Source: Mesorhizobium waimense
Lineage (GTDB): Bacteria > Pseudomonadota > Alphaproteobacteria > Rhizobiales > Rhizobiaceae
Direction: 5' to 3'
Length of the DNA stretch: 64,000 nt
NCBI RefSeq assembly: GCF_003601975.1
Contig: NZ_QZWZ01000008.1
Location: forward strand, 179,239-243,238
Shown here piece after piece: positions 46,973 through 57,253 of the stretch. The stretch's first letter is position 1. Every line of letters starts with the position of its first letter. The notes under the pieces are model-generated. The model was not told the DNA's origin. It saw only the letters and a list, made by a program, of their open reading frames with translations, and searched no databases. The position numbers and the translations under genes are program-made.

Positions 46973-48383
46973 GGCGCTGCGCCTGAAGCGCGGCATGGGC
47001 ATCGCCGACGCGCGCGCCATGCATCCCTCGATCGACATCGTCGAAGCCGATCCGGAGGCCGACCGCCGCCTGCTCGAAGGCCTCGCCGACTGGTGCGACC
47101 GCTACACCCCGCTGGTGGCGATCGACGGAACCGACGGCCTGTTCCTCGATGTCACCGGCTGCACCCATCTGTTCGGCGGCGAACGCGCGATGCTGGACGA
47201 GATCCTGTCGCGCTTTTTCCATCAGGGTTTTGACGTCCGCGCCGGGCTGGCCGCGACGCCCGGTGCTGCCTGGGCGGCGGCACGCTTTTGCGGCGACCGC
47301 ATCGTCGCCGGCGGCGAGGAGGAGGCGCTTCTCGCGCCCCTGCCGCTGGCGGCACTGCGCATCGCGCCCGAAATCCGCACCAGCCTGGAAAGCGTCGGCC
47401 TGCGCACGGCGGGCGCGGTGATGGCAGCCCCGCGCGCGCCGCTTGCCCGCCGCTTCGGCGCCTCTTTGCTGTTGCGCCTCGACCAGGCGCTCGGCCGCCT
47501 CGACGAGGCGGTGTCGCCGCGCCTGCCGGTGGCGCCGCTGTCGGTCGAACGCCATCTTTCCGAACCAATCATGCTGACCGCCGACATAGAGCGGCTGGTG
47601 AGCCTTTTGGCAAAGACGCTGAAGAGCGATCTCGAACGCCGTGGCGAAGGCGCCAGGATGCTGGCGCTGCTGCTCTTCCGCGTCGACGGCGCCGTCAGCC
47701 GCATCGCAGTCGGCACCTCGCGTCCCCTACGAGAGCCCGTACTGATCCAAAAACTGTTCCACGAAAGGCTTGCCGCGCTGGAGCAGGATATCGATGCCGG
47801 TTACGGCTTCGACCTGGTGCGCCTCTCGGTGCTGTCCGCCGCCACCTTCGACATGCAGCAGGCGGACCTTGCCGGCGAGGCGGAGGACAACGACGCCGAC
47901 ATCGCGTTGTTCGCCGACCGCATCCGCGCCCGCCTCGGCGAAGCCGCGGTGCTAAGGCCGGTCGCCGTCGAGAGCCATCTGCCGGAGCGCGCCGTCGCCA
48001 CCGTCCCCTTTTCGGAGGCGCCGCAAAGGCGCGCGCCACCGAGGCAGCGCAACAATCCGCCGGCGACCGTCTTCCCGCCGGAACGGCCGATCCGGCTGTT
48101 CCGCTCGCCCGAGCCGATCGAGGTGCCGGCAACCGAAATGCCGGAGGGACCGCCGATGAACTTCCGCTGGCGGCGTGCGCTCTACCGCGTGGCGCGCGCC
48201 GAAGGTCCCGAACGCATCGCCCCTGAATGGTGGCGCCATCAACCCGGCGAGGAAGAGGCGCCGACCCGCGACTATTTCCGCATCGAGGACAGCGACGGCC
48301 GCCGCTACTGGCTCTACCGCCAGGGCCTCTACGGTGCTTCCGAAGTGCCGCCGCGCTGGTTCATGCATGGGGTCTTCGCATGA
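46773..48383 (+). CDS. imuB: ImuB, catalytically inactive Y-family polymerase-like protein
   Basis: The protein has 536 residues: [18 protein letters not shown], then a DinB-like palm ([25 protein letters not shown]) and the little-finger region. ImuB proteins lack the full set of catalytic carboxylates and act as a hub linking DnaE2, ImuA and the beta clamp. The C-terminal 100 residues ([22 protein letters not shown]) are the conserved ImuB tail. The stop overlaps the dnaE2 ATG (ATGA). Confidence 0.92.
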   Translation: MNTLLRKDGKNGQRILSLWFPHLAAERILRQRLGRSWRSRPSDHLPLVISHRDRNAQRISALDERAEALRLKRGMGIADARAMHPSIDIVEADPEADRRLLEGLADWCDRYTPLVAIDGTDGLFLDVTGCTHLFGGERAMLDEILSRFFHQGFDVRAGLAATPGAAWAAARFCGDRIVAGGEEEALLAPLPLAALRIAPEIRTSLESVGLRTAGAVMAAPRAPLARRFGASLLLRLDQALGRLDEAVSPRLPVAPLSVERHLSEPIMLTADIERLVSLLAKTLKSDLERRGEGARMLALLLFRVDGAVSRIAVGTSRPLREPVLIQKLFHERLAALEQDIDAGYGFDLVRLSVLSAATFDMQQADLAGEAEDNDADIALFADRIRARLGEAAVLRPVAVESHLPERAVATVPFSEAPQRRAPPRQRNNPPATVFPPERPIRLFRSPEPIEVPATEMPEGPPMNFRWRRALYRVARAEGPERIAPEWWRHQPGEEEAPTRDYFRIEDSDGRRYWLYRQGLYGASEVPPRWFMHGVFA

Positions 48384-51300
48384 ACGCGCTGGCCGCCATT
48401 CCCTATGCCGAGTTCGGCATCCAGTCGAATTTCTCCTTCCTGCGCGGCGCCTCGAAGCCGGAGGAACTGGTAGTGGCGGCAAAATTCCTCGGCTTCTCCG
48501 CGATCGGGTTGGCCGACCGCAACACGGTGGCGGGCGTCGTGCGCGCCTGGCAGCAGGCCAAGGTCGAAGGCCTTGTCTATCATCCCGGCTGCCGCCTGGT
48601 CTTTGGCGACGGCACACCCGACATCCTTGCCTATCCGCAGGAGCGCAAGGGCTGGGGGCATCTCTGCCGTATGCTGACGCAGGCCAATCTGCGCGACGAA
48701 AACGAAAAGGGCGCGACGCTGCTCAGGTTTTCTGACCTCCTCGAATGGGGCGATCTGTTGTCGCTGGCGTTCCTGCCTGACCTGCAGGCGGGCGCCCAGG
48801 ACAGCCTTGCCGTGATTAGCCGGCTCAAGGATAGGTTCGGCAGCAACCTGCGGCTGGCCGTTTCACCGGATTATTGCGGCAACGACCGTTTTCGGATCGA
48901 GCAGGCCGCGGCGATGGCTGAAATGACCGGCGTGCCGCTGATGGCGACCAACGACGTTCTCTACCACAGCGCCGGGCGGCGCTCACTGCAGGACGTGCTG
49001 ACGGCGATCCGACTAAATACCCCCGTTGCCGAGGTGGGGCTGGAGCTGACGGCCAATGCCGAGCGCCATCTGAAGCCGCCGCTCGAAATGGCCCGTCTTT
49101 TTCGCAGGCATCCGCAAGCGCTGGCCGAAACGCTGCGCTTTGCCGGGGAACTGAGCTTTTCGCTGAGTGACCTGCAATATAACTATCCCGACGAGCCGAC
49201 GGAATCGGGTCTTGGGCCGCAGGCCGAGCTCGAACGATTGGCCAGGGAGGGGGCCGCCACGCGCTACCCGGCGGGCGTCCCTGCTTCCGTGACGCATCGC
49301 ATCGAGGAAGAGCTCGCTCTGATCGAGCGGCTGAACTATGCGCGCTACTTTTTGACCGTCTACGACATCGTCAAGTTTGCCCGCAGCCAGGACATCCTTT
49401 GCCAGGGACGCGGCTCCGCCGCCAATTCCATCGTCTGCTTCTGCATCGGCATCACCGAAGTGGGGCCGGACCGCATCGACACGCTGTTCGAACGCTTCAT
49501 CTCCGAGGAGCGGAACGAACCGCCCGACATCGACGTCGACTTCGAGCATGAGAAGCGCGAAATCGTCATCCAGTACATCTACGCAAAATACAGCGCCAAG
49601 CGCACCGCTTTGGCCGCCGCCGTCATCAGCTATCGCGGCCGCTCGGCACTGCGCGAGGTCGCCAAGGCCATGGGCCTGTCCGAGGATGTCCGCAGCGCAT
49701 TGTCCAGCTCGATCTGGGGCTGGTCGACCTCGGAACTCGGCGAGAAGGAGGCGAGCGCCGGCGGCATCGACCGCAGCGATCCGCTGGCCAGACAGGTGAT
49801 CGAGCACGCCAACGAGATCATGGGCTTTCCCCGCCATCTCTCTCAGCATGTCGGCGGCTTCGTCATCACCAGGGACCGGCTCGACGAGATCGTTCCCATC
49901 GTCAAGACGGCGATGGAGGAGCGCAAGATGGTCGAATGGGACAAGGACGATCTCGATGCGGTGAAGATCCTGAAGGTCGACGTGCTGGCGCTCGGCATGC
50001 TGACCTGCCTGAAGCGTGCCTTCACCTTGCTCACGGATCATTATCCGGACGCACGGGATCCGTATGGCCAACCCTATGTGTTGGCCACTCTCCCGCCCGA
50101 GCACAAGGATGTCTACGACATGATCTGCCGCGCCGACACGCTCGGCGTCTTCCAGATCGAATCGCGCGCCCAGATGTCGATGCTGCCGCGCCTTCGGCCG
50201 CGCGAATTCTACGATCTCGTCATCGAGGTGGCGATCGTGCGGCCCGGCCCGATCCAGGGCGACATGGTTCATCCCTACCTGCGCCGGCGGCAGGGCAAGG
50301 AAAAGCCTGAATATCCGAAGCCAGAACTGGAGAAGATCCTCGGCAAGACGCTGGGCGTGCCGCTGTTCCAGGAGCAGGCGATGAAGATCGCCATCGAGGC
50401 GGGAGGCTTCCGGCCGGGCGAGGCCGACGAGCTGCGCCGCGCCATGGCCACCTTCAAGCGCACCGGCACGATCGGCAATTACCGCCAGCGCATGATCGAC
50501 GGCATGGTCGGCAGGGGCTACCAGAAGGATTTCGCCGAGCGCTGCTTCAAGCAGATCGAGGGTTTTGGCGAGTATGGCTTTCCCGAAAGCCATGCCGCCT
50601 CCTTCGCCCTGCTGGTCTACGCCTCCTGCTGGTTCAAGACCTTCTATCCCGACGTGTTCTGCGCCGCGATCCTTAACGCGCAGCCGATGGGATTTTATCA
50701 ACCGGCTCAACTTGTCCGCGACGCAAGCGACCATGGCGTCGAGGTGCGCGACGTCGATATCAACTGGTCCGGCTGGGACTGCGCCCTCGAAGGGGCAGCC
50801 TTCGATCCCGCCCGCATGCTTGCGCGCCATGCCGAAATGCGCGGCGTCATCCGCACCAGCCATGCCGTGCGGCTTGGCTTCCGCCAGATCAAGGGCCTGT
50901 CCGAAGATCGCATGAAGCAGTTCGTCGACCGGCGCGGTTCCGGCTACGAGACCGTCAGGGATGTCTGGCTGCGCTCCGGCCTCGATGTCGACGAGATCGA
51001 GAAACTGGCGCAGGCTGACGCCTTCCGCTCGATTGGCCTCGACCGCCGCGCGGCACTGTGGGCGGTGCGTGCGCTGGACGGCAAGAGCGCGGCCGAAAAA
51101 CTGCCGCTGTTCGACCAGAAGGACATCCGCCTGCGCGAGCTGGAGCCCGAGACGAAGCTGCCGACAATGCCGCTCGGCGAGCATGTCATCCATGACTACC
51201 GCTCGCTCGGCCTGTCGCTGAAGGCGCATCCGGTGGCCTTCCTGCGCGAGCGCCTGGACCGCGCCGGCGTCACACCGAATGCGCGCCTCCCGTCCGTCAA

Positions 51301-51736
51301 GGATGGCAGGCGCGTATCCGTCGCCGGCCTCGTGCTGGTGCGCCAGCGCCCCGGCAAGGGCAACGCCATTTTCCTGACGCTGGAAGACGAACATTCCGTT
51401 GCCAACATCATCTTCTGGGAAAGGACCTTCACCCGCTTCCGGCCCATCGTCATGGGCGCGCGCTTCATCCGCGTCACCGGCAAGCTGCAATCGGAATCCG
51501 GCGTCATCCACATCGTCGCCGAGAAGGTCGAGGATCTGACGCCCTGGCTGTCGGCATTGCTGGAGGAGGCGAGCGCTGCCGGTCAGCTGGTCGTCGCGGG
51601 GAAGGAGGGCCGCATTGGGGAAGGGGCAGGCCGCGCCGGCCCGGCCGTTGTCCGAAAGACCCCGGTTGGACAGGACATCGCGACACTGTCCGGCAAGGCC
51701 GAAAGCGTCATGCCCAAGGGGCGGAATTTTCAGTAG
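48380..51736 (+). CDS. dnaE2: Error-prone DNA polymerase III alpha subunit DnaE2 (ImuC)
   Basis: The 1118-residue C-family polymerase has an N-terminal PHP domain ([20 protein letters not shown]) and palm motifs [12 protein letters not shown] and [30 protein letters not shown] belongs to the fingers, and the C-terminal OB domain reads [18 protein letters not shown]. It performs damage-induced translesion synthesis. ATG at 48380 couples it to imuB. The three genes form one SOS operon. Confidence 0.95.
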   Translation: MNALAAIPYAEFGIQSNFSFLRGASKPEELVVAAKFLGFSAIGLADRNTVAGVVRAWQQAKVEGLVYHPGCRLVFGDGTPDILAYPQERKGWGHLCRMLTQANLRDENEKGATLLRFSDLLEWGDLLSLAFLPDLQAGAQDSLAVISRLKDRFGSNLRLAVSPDYCGNDRFRIEQAAAMAEMTGVPLMATNDVLYHSAGRRSLQDVLTAIRLNTPVAEVGLELTANAERHLKPPLEMARLFRRHPQALAETLRFAGELSFSLSDLQYNYPDEPTESGLGPQAELERLAREGAATRYPAGVPASVTHRIEEELALIERLNYARYFLTVYDIVKFARSQDILCQGRGSAANSIVCFCIGITEVGPDRIDTLFERFISEERNEPPDIDVDFEHEKREIVIQYIYAKYSAKRTALAAAVISYRGRSALREVAKAMGLSEDVRSALSSSIWGWSTSELGEKEASAGGIDRSDPLARQVIEHANEIMGFPRHLSQHVGGFVITRDRLDEIVPIVKTAMEERKMVEWDKDDLDAVKILKVDVLALGMLTCLKRAFTLLTDHYPDARDPYGQPYVLATLPPEHKDVYDMICRADTLGVFQIESRAQMSMLPRLRPREFYDLVIEVAIVRPGPIQGDMVHPYLRRRQGKEKPEYPKPELEKILGKTLGVPLFQEQAMKIAIEAGGFRPGEADELRRAMATFKRTGTIGNYRQRMIDGMVGRGYQKDFAERCFKQIEGFGEYGFPESHAASFALLVYASCWFKTFYPDVFCAAILNAQPMGFYQPAQLVRDASDHGVEVRDVDINWSGWDCALEGAAFDPARMLARHAEMRGVIRTSHAVRLGFRQIKGLSEDRMKQFVDRRGSGYETVRDVWLRSGLDVDEIEKLAQADAFRSIGLDRRAALWAVRALDGKSAAEKLPLFDQKDIRLRELEPETKLPTMPLGEHVIHDYRSLGLSLKAHPVAFLRERLDRAGVTPNARLPSVKDGRRVSVAGLVLVRQRPGKGNAIFLTLEDEHSVANIIFWERTFTRFRPIVMGARFIRVTGKLQSESGVIHIVAEKVEDLTPWLSALLEEASAAGQLVVAGKEGRIGEGAGRAGPAVVRKTPVGQDIATLSGKAESVMPKGRNFQ

Positions 51737-51763
51737 ATCCGGCGTTGGCGAAAGGCGTATCGC

Positions 51764-52012
51764 TCAGGAAGGCCCGCTCAGCCGAGGTGGCGCGGGGGGC
51801 AGCACATCATCGGCGGAAATCGTCCGCGCCTCCGAGGGCAGCATGATCGGGATGCCGTCGCGCACTGGATAGGCAAGCTTTGCCACCCTGGAGATCAATT
51901 CGCCGCGCTCCGGATCCCAGGCCAGCGGGCCCTTGGTCAACGGGCAGGCCAGCAATTCCAGCAGTTTAGGGTCGACATTGGCCTTCCGCACATCACGCCC
52001 GTCCGCTGCCAT
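51764..52012 (-). CDS. Trm112-family small protein
   Basis: The protein has 82 residues. [37 protein letters not shown] identify Trm112p-like proteins (PF03966). In eukaryotes they activate methyltransferases; bacterial short forms are undefined. Only one cysteine remains, so it cannot bind zinc in the usual way. ATG at 52012 has GGAG 6 nt upstream, preferred over GTG 52036. It is the last gene of a leftward group. Confidence 0.87.
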   Translation of the reverse strand: MAADGRDVRKANVDPKLLELLACPLTKGPLAWDPERGELISRVAKLAYPVRDGIPIMLPSEARTISADDVLPPAPPRLSGPS

Positions 52013-52048
52013 CTCTTTCTCCACCCGCTCCGACACAGCCGGCTCAGC

Positions 52049-52720
52049 CTATTGGAGGCTCGAGCCAAAATCCTCATTCTCGCGCGCCAGCGCCATTTCG
52101 GTGATGGCGATCAGCGTCTCGGCGCGCGTCTTCAAATCCGCCGCTTCGAGCAAGGCCTGTTTCTCGGCCGGTCCGTACGGCGCCATCATCGACAGGGCGT
52201 TGACCAGCATGGCGTTTTCGGCGCGGCTGACGCTTTCCCAGTCGGCTTCCAGATCATTGGCCTGCAGATAGGCGCGAAACGCCTTGAGCAGCGACGGTCT
52301 GTCGACCTCGGACCCGACCTGGTCCTCGTCAAGGTCGGTGAGAAAGGGGGCGATCCGGCACTGGCGAAACGGCGTCTTGACGACGGCTTCATGCGCGATG
52401 CGGAAGCGGCACACGCCCTGCAGCGAGATCAGGTAGCGGCCATCGCCGCTCTCGGCCAGCGAGATGATACGCCCGGCACAGCCGACATTGCACAGCTCCG
52501 GCTCGCCGTCGTCGCGCAGGGCGCCATCGAGGCTGGGCTGGATGATGCCGATGAGCCGCGATCCGGCGATCGCCTCGTCCACCATCTGCAGATAGCGTGG
52601 TTCGAAGATGTTGAGCGGCATGCGGCCGCCCGGCAGAAGCAGCGCGCCGGCAAGCGGAAACACCGGGATCGTCGACGGCAAATCCTTACCACGCCTGTAA
52701 TGGGCGTTTCCCGCCTGCAC
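52049..52720 (-). CDS. LON-substrate-binding-domain protein
   Basis: The protein has 223 residues: TIPVFPLAGALLLPGGRMPL and NIFEPRYLQMVDEA match the N-terminal domain of Lon (PF02190), without ATPase or protease parts. The role of stand-alone LON domains is not known. GTG at 52720 has GGAGG 5 nt upstream. It lies between the thioredoxin and Trm112 genes, a gene order seen in other rhizobia. Confidence 0.9.
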   Translation of the reverse strand: MQAGNAHYRRGKDLPSTIPVFPLAGALLLPGGRMPLNIFEPRYLQMVDEAIAGSRLIGIIQPSLDGALRDDGEPELCNVGCAGRIISLAESGDGRYLISLQGVCRFRIAHEAVVKTPFRQCRIAPFLTDLDEDQVGSEVDRPSLLKAFRAYLQANDLEADWESVSRAENAMLVNALSMMAPYGPAEKQALLEAADLKTRAETLIAITEMALARENEDFGSSLQ

Positions 52721-52889
52721 CTAGTCCTCCGATCGCTGCGCCGAAAAGCCTGTCAAACCCGCGGTCTCTTCCATTGCGGCCGCCTGCACGGCACCGTGTT
52801 GGCAAGGCGGCCTGACCTTCCCGGCCCTAATCTGGCGCGCTGGACGCCGGCCGCAAGCCCACAAGGCAAAAAACAGCCGGCAAAGCGCC

Positions 52890-53882
52890 TCAGGAAAACA
52901 GCAGCGACGATAATTTGCGTCGCGCCGCGAGCGTCGCCTCGTCGGTCATGCCCCAGGCTTCGAAGAATTTCAGCAACTGCGCCTTGGCGCCGTCGTCGTT
53001 CCAGGTCCGGTCGGCCTTGACGATCGCCAGGAGATTGTCGGCGGCCAGCGTGCGCTCGCCCCGGGCGTTCTGGATCATGGCGAGGTCGAACCGCGCCTGA
53101 TGGTCGTCCGGATTGGCGGCCAGGCGCCGCTCAAACTCGGCCGGATTGCCGAGCGAGGCCGCCTGCGCGGCCAGCGCCATTTTGGTGCGCAGCGCGGCAA
53201 GCGCCGGCGCATCCTTCTTGGCTTCCGGCGCCCGGGCCAGGATGGCTTCCGCGCCTTCCGCATCGCCGGCCTCGAACAGCAGCTCGCCCAGCCCGGCGAT
53301 CGCCTCGATCGTCTCCGGCGCCTGCTCCAGCACCGCATCGTAGATGTCGGCCGCGGTCTGGATGTCGCCCGCCCCGCGCGCCTCTGCGGCCGCCGCAAGC
53401 GCCTCGGCCACTTGCGGGGGGCCGCCAGTCCTGCCGCCGATCTTCTTGATGAACTCGCCGATCTGGCTCTCGGGAACGGCGCCCATGAAACCGTCAACCG
53501 GCTGACCGTCCTTGAAGGCGATCACCGCCGGTATCGACTGGACGCCGAGCTGGCCGGCGATCGAGGGGTGCTCGTCGATGTTCATCTTGACCAGCTTGAC
53601 CGCGCCGGCGGCGGCCTTGACCGCCTTTTCCAGCAGCGGCGTCAGCTGCTTGCAAGGGCCGCACCAGGGCGCCCAGAAATCGACCAGAACCGGCTGCCGG
53701 CGCGATTCCTGGACGACATCGGCGGCAAAGCCAGCCGTCGTCGTATCCTTGATGAGGTCTGCCGGCGCCTGGCCAAGCGCGGCTTTTGCGCGCTCTGCGT
53801 CAGTGCCGCCATATTGCACTGTCGTGGCATACTGGCCGGCATTGCTGCCGAATTGGCCGCCGAACGGATTGTTGTCGCTCAT
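52890..53882 (-). CDS. Thioredoxin-TPR co-chaperone (CnoX/YbbN type)
   Basis: The protein has 330 residues. Residues 50-150 form a thioredoxin domain with WCGPC (Cys74, Cys77). The rest is a helical tetratricopeptide region (residues 165-325). This matches YbbN/CnoX. E. coli CnoX has SXXC and lacks redox activity, whereas alphaproteobacterial forms keep CGPC and are active thioredoxins. It protects proteins from oxidative aggregation with GroEL/DnaK. Confidence 0.92.
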   Translation of the reverse strand: MSDNNPFGGQFGSNAGQYATTVQYGGTDAERAKAALGQAPADLIKDTTTAGFAADVVQESRRQPVLVDFWAPWCGPCKQLTPLLEKAVKAAAGAVKLVKMNIDEHPSIAGQLGVQSIPAVIAFKDGQPVDGFMGAVPESQIGEFIKKIGGRTGGPPQVAEALAAAAEARGAGDIQTAADIYDAVLEQAPETIEAIAGLGELLFEAGDAEGAEAILARAPEAKKDAPALAALRTKMALAAQAASLGNPAEFERRLAANPDDHQARFDLAMIQNARGERTLAADNLLAIVKADRTWNDDGAKAQLLKFFEAWGMTDEATLAARRKLSSLLFS

Positions 53883-53967
53883 ATCGTCGCCCTTCCGGTC
53901 GCGCCGCCCACCAGCGGAGGGGCGCGACGTCCTTCCTAGAGATCAGTTTTCGCCATCCATGTGGCGA

Positions 53968-54465
53968 TCACGCCGAGACTTTCAAGATAACAGCATCGTG
54001 CCCGGTTGCCTCGACGAATTTGACGAGATCGGCCGGGGCGATCGAGGTCGTCGCCTCATTGGTCAACGGATGGGCGTTGACGACATCGTGCCCCATCAAC
54101 TCCTGGTCGAGAACCACCTTGACCCGCCGTTCGGTATCGTTGATCAGGCCGAAAACCGTGACCGCGCCCGGCGTGACGCCGAGAAGCTCCATCAGCATCT
54201 CCGGCTTGCCGAAGGAGACCCGGCTGGCGGCGCCGATCAGATTGTGGATCTGCTTGAGGTCGACCACGGCCTCCTCGCCGACGCTGACCAGAAAGAAATT
54301 GTCCTTCTTGTCCTTGAGGAACAGGTTCTTGGTGTGGCCGCCGGGGATCTCGCCGCGCAGCGCCTGCGAATCGGCGACCGTGTAGAGCGGCGGGTGGCAT
54401 CGCGTCGACACGGCGATGCCGAGGTCGGCGAGAAAGGCGAAAAGCTCGGCTTCGGTCTTCGGCAT
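53968..54465 (-). CDS. ProX/YbaK-type aminoacyl-tRNA deacylase
   Basis: The protein has 165 residues: CHPPLYTVADSQALRGEIPG, HTKNLFLKDKKDNFFLV, and VFGLINDTERRVKVVLDQEL. It matches prolyl-tRNA synthetase-associated domain proteins (PF04073; ProXp-ala type), which remove Ala mischarged onto tRNA-Pro. The catalytic Lys lies in HTKNLFLKDKK. It is the last backbone gene before the tRNA-Gly locus. Confidence 0.9.
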   Translation of the reverse strand: MPKTEAELFAFLADLGIAVSTRCHPPLYTVADSQALRGEIPGGHTKNLFLKDKKDNFFLVSVGEEAVVDLKQIHNLIGAASRVSFGKPEMLMELLGVTPGAVTVFGLINDTERRVKVVLDQELMGHDVVNAHPLTNEATTSIAPADLVKFVEATGHDAVILKVSA

Positions 54466-54676
54466 CGGTCTTCTTCATCTCCAACAGGGCCATGCCGTTT
54501 ACGGCCAATGGTACCCTCCCGGCAAGGCCGTGCTGAAACGGACCGGCGAATCCTCGGTACCTCAAAACGGAGTCGGTCGCACTTGAGAGCTAGCCCAAAA
54601 AGCTCGTCATTTCCCTGTTGCAATCGCCGCGCTCTTCAGCCATATAGGCGCGGCTTGCGGCCCAAAAGCCGCGCGA

Positions 54677-54751
54677 GCGGGTGTAGCTCAGGGGTAGAGC
54701 ACAACCTTGCCAAGGTTGGGGTCGAGCGTTCGAATCGCTTCACCCGCTCCA
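54677..54751 (+). tRNA. tRNA-Gly(GCC)
   Basis: The acceptor GCGGGTG pairs with CACCCGC. The D-arm is AGCTCAGGGGTAGAGC, the anticodon loop TTGCCAA (anticodon GCC) and the T-arm GCGTTCGAATCGC, with encoded CCA at 54749-54751. The accessory block starts just after it, so it is the likely integration target. Confidence 0.97.
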
Positions 54752-54780
54752 GTTTTCTTCAGAAAATCAAGCATTTAAAG

Positions 54781-54804
54781 CGGCTGCCGAAAGGCGGCCG
54801 TTTT
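54781..54804 (+). terminator. Intrinsic terminator after tRNA-Gly
   Basis: CGGCTGCC GAAA GGCGGCCG followed by TTTT: an 8-bp stem with a GNRA tetraloop, 29 nt past the tRNA. Confidence 0.8.
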
Positions 54805-55041
54805 GCTGTGGTGTTCATGTCGCCACCATGTCGCCACCACGTTGGTTTTCGGCAGATTCTCTGCCCGGCCAACATTACCAAAATTTAATGTTCGTGCGCG
54901 ACCTGGCCCAACCTATTGATTCAGCTCGCGAATCTTACAGAGACGTTGTTCTAGGTTCTTTTGGGAATATACTCCTACCGCCGCTCTTGCCAGCAATCGC
55001 TAATTGGCAATTCTATCCTGCGGTGACATGGAGAAACACCA
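54805..55041. other. Leader region of the accessory block
   Basis: It holds a perfect 11-bp tandem pair ATGTCGCCACC at 54817-54827 and 54828-54838, then lower-GC sequence with no gene up to the AlpA-like start. A promoter for that gene must be here; none is clear. No duplicate of the tRNA-Gly 3' end was found. Confidence 0.5.
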
Positions 55042-55272
55042 ATGGTGACACTGCAACTGAACCGCCGCATGCTGCGTACCGAACACGTGGCTAGAATCAC
55101 TGGCCTATCCGCATCCACGCTAACGAAACTGCGCCTTACCGGTGGCGGGCCACGTTACATCAAACTCGGCCGCGCCGTCGTCTATGATCCGGATGATATA
55201 GAAGCCTGGCTCGCCTCCAATCGTCGCTCCTCCACGTCCGCCGTCAAGTCTGAACAGAAGAGGGGCGCGTGA
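55042..55272 (+). CDS. AlpA/HTH_17-type DNA-binding protein (excisionase-like)
   Basis: The protein has 76 residues. TEHVARITGLSASTLTKLRL then RYIKLGRAVVYDPDDIEAWL is the MerR-like winged helix of the AlpA/excisionase family (PF12728). In mobile elements these act as excisionases or as activators of integrase/replication genes. GGAGA lies 7 nt before the ATG. Its TGA overlaps the GTG of the replication gene, so both are one unit. Confidence 0.85.
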   Translation: MVTLQLNRRMLRTEHVARITGLSASTLTKLRLTGGGPRYIKLGRAVVYDPDDIEAWLASNRRSSTSAVKSEQKRGA

Positions 55273-56456
55273 AGAAGAAGAAGAACCAGCCGGTCGCGAA
55301 GTTCGCGCCGGTGAACCGCAATCTGCTTCACTTCCCGCTTGCGCGTGCTGCTGGAGCGCCGCTGGCGACCCGCCATCGCATTCGGCTGGACGTACCGCCC
55401 TATCTGATCATTGTTCTTCATCGCCAGAATAAGGTCGGCCAAGGCAACCGAGGTATGGCAAAGGTATGGCTGAGGGTACCGATGTCGCTAATAACAACTC
55501 GCCCCGACATGGCTCGCGCGCCAACCCGATTTGACGTTGACGTCCTGCTCCGGCTCACAGCCAATTCCGTCATGGGCAAGCAAAGGCTTATCCATGAACA
55601 GGCCTTCGCGGCAGGCAGAAAGGCAATTTTAGCGACAGGCAAGAAGCGACAACGAAACAAGCTATTTTACAAGCATAACGACCGCTATTCCCAGCAGCCG
55701 GAGGAGACATTCAAGCTTGCACTGAACCAGGGTGGACGCAGCTACGTCAGTGCCTTGGATGCTGGCTCCGGGAAACCGAATCCATATGCTGAAAAGGCAG
55801 CGGGAAAAGCTGCTTACAAGGCCGCCAGCAAGAACCTTCGCCAGACCATTGCTGGCGATCAAACACTTAGATTCGAAAGCATGCGGCAGCTTTTGGCCGC
55901 GCTGGAACGAGCCACCAACAAACCCGGAAATTACCGCTCGGTCGAGCGTAGCCTGTTATATCTAAGCTCCGTGGAGCTGGTCTTCGCCAAGTGGTACGTC
56001 AGCGGCAACAACAACCGATATGAGCAACGGACAATCCGGTTCTTGGATAACGTGGCCCACCCCGTCAACGGGACCGTCACGATCTCGGTCAACCCAGAAT
56101 TCCTGTCCACTACTGGCTCCTATTTCGCTCAGATTCCGCTACCGCTGCCGCTCACGTCGTCTGAAACCGCTCAAAATTTTGAGTTGTGGTTGCACGCCTT
56201 TGGGCAGTTCCATCTGGACTACAAGGTCAGGAGAAAGTTCGCGGATTTCTGCCAACTGCTCGGAATGCAACTCACTTCCTCAGCGGAACTGAGCCGGGCC
56301 CTGGACCGCGCGTTGGATCAGGTTAATCGGCATAGGGCTCAGAATGGGCGACGAGAAACCGTCAAAATCGAGAATGTCCCAGACACCGACACCATAGCGT
56401 TCAAACTGGTTTCGCGCGCCATGCGACAGGACGACGACGACCGCTACGCACCATGA
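55269..56456 (+). CDS. Putative plasmid-type replication initiator
   Basis: The 395-residue basic protein has no membrane segments. The middle part (YRSVERSLLYLSSVELVFAK, RTIRFLDNVAHPV) and the C-terminal helical/basic part (FGQFHLDYKVRRKFADFCQL) look like winged-helix replication initiators of small rhizobial replicons. I cannot name the family with certainty. Support comes from context: coupling to an AlpA-type regulator and iteron-like repeats starting 38 nt after its stop. Alternative: a DNA-binding protein of another role. Confidence 0.55.
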   Translation: MKKKKNQPVAKFAPVNRNLLHFPLARAAGAPLATRHRIRLDVPPYLIIVLHRQNKVGQGNRGMAKVWLRVPMSLITTRPDMARAPTRFDVDVLLRLTANSVMGKQRLIHEQAFAAGRKAILATGKKRQRNKLFYKHNDRYSQQPEETFKLALNQGGRSYVSALDAGSGKPNPYAEKAAGKAAYKAASKNLRQTIAGDQTLRFESMRQLLAALERATNKPGNYRSVERSLLYLSSVELVFAKWYVSGNNNRYEQRTIRFLDNVAHPVNGTVTISVNPEFLSTTGSYFAQIPLPLPLTSSETAQNFELWLHAFGQFHLDYKVRRKFADFCQLLGMQLTSSAELSRALDRALDQVNRHRAQNGRRETVKIENVPDTDTIAFKLVSRAMRQDDDDRYAP

Positions 56457-56493
56457 TGACCCATCGGCGCCAAGAAACTTCTTCGCGGTCTCG

Positions 56494-56578
56494 TATACCG
56501 GCTCCTTCAGTAGGCATATACCGGCACCGCCAAGTCGGCCCCGACATGTATACCGGGTTTGCCAAGCGTATATACCGG
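56494..56578. repeat. Iteron-like direct repeats (TATACCGG)
   Basis: TATACCGG occurs in the same orientation at 56494, 56517, 56549 and 56571, with extended similarity (G/A)TATACCGGC. The start-to-start spacings are 23, 32 and 22 nt, close to whole helical turns. A fifth copy is at 57162. Position just downstream of the rep-like gene suggests initiator binding sites. Confidence 0.7.
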
Positions 56579-57253
56579 CTAGGCATCTTGTCTTATGCAA
56601 CGGCCTGAAATAGCACACGACTTTGGCTTCGCACTACTCCCGACGAGAGAGATTGATTTAGAATTGATGCTACAAGAAAATTACAAGACAGACCGCCTTC
56701 GGCGCTCATCCTTTTGATTTTTTCCTTCAAGTGAGACTGTTCATACTTATCAGGGAGTGACCTTGTTCGCATACCAGAAACGGCCGCCCTCTGGATGAAA
56801 TGTCTTCCTGTCAGTACTAAAGTACTCTTGCAATGATGGGGGAGAGCGCTGCGGCGTCGTGGGTGTAAAGACCTTGAAGCCCCCGAGCGGTTTCATAGAC
56901 AATGCATCTTTCTTGAAGGGTTTCTGCAATGCCGCGCGGAATACCTCAAGAAGGGCCCCGGTCCAGATATGAGGCGTGGGAGGGGTACCATTCCCATCTG
57001 CCTACACACCGAAGCTGGCATTGGATGATGCTCTTTTCGTCGCGAATTCCCTGCGACTTCAGAAAGCACCGGTATTGCACTGGTGGGCTTGCCGGGCTGT
57101 GGCGTTGTCGTGGCCGACAAAAGCCCCTGACAGTGGCGCTTCATGCCTGACGGGTGCGCCTATACCGGCAACGAGTGCCGACCACGCGACAGTCTTATGT
57201 CCAGATGCATCAGACTGAAGGGCCAATGCAGTGGCTGCGGAGCCGTTTGAATA
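56579..57253. other. Non-coding stretch downstream of the iteron-like repeats
   Basis: No credible gene is seen. Several overlapping frames of 70-85 codons exist but lack family features and ribosome sites. It contains one copy of a dispersed 35-nt repeat (56953-56988) and a fifth TATACCGG (57162-57169). It may be part of a replication origin. Confidence 0.5.
56953..56988. repeat. Dispersed 35-nt repeat, copy 1
   Basis: The unit is GGGCCCCGGTCCAGATATG then AGGCGTGGGAGGGGTAC. A second copy at 59797-59831 differs at a few positions only. Function unknown. Confidence 0.7.

Noticed and set aside
49013..51511. 832-codon open frame on the minus strand
   Set aside because: It is the antisense shadow of dnaE2 in high-GC DNA; it has no domain features, whereas the plus strand shows all polymerase motifs.
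53512..54888. 458-codon open frame on the plus strand
   Set aside because: It runs through the ProX-type gene in antisense and through tRNA-Gly; no protein family fits.
56893..57218. Three overlapping frames of 73-83 codons
   Set aside because: No ribosome sites, families or coding signature; they coincide with repeats and the presumed origin region.
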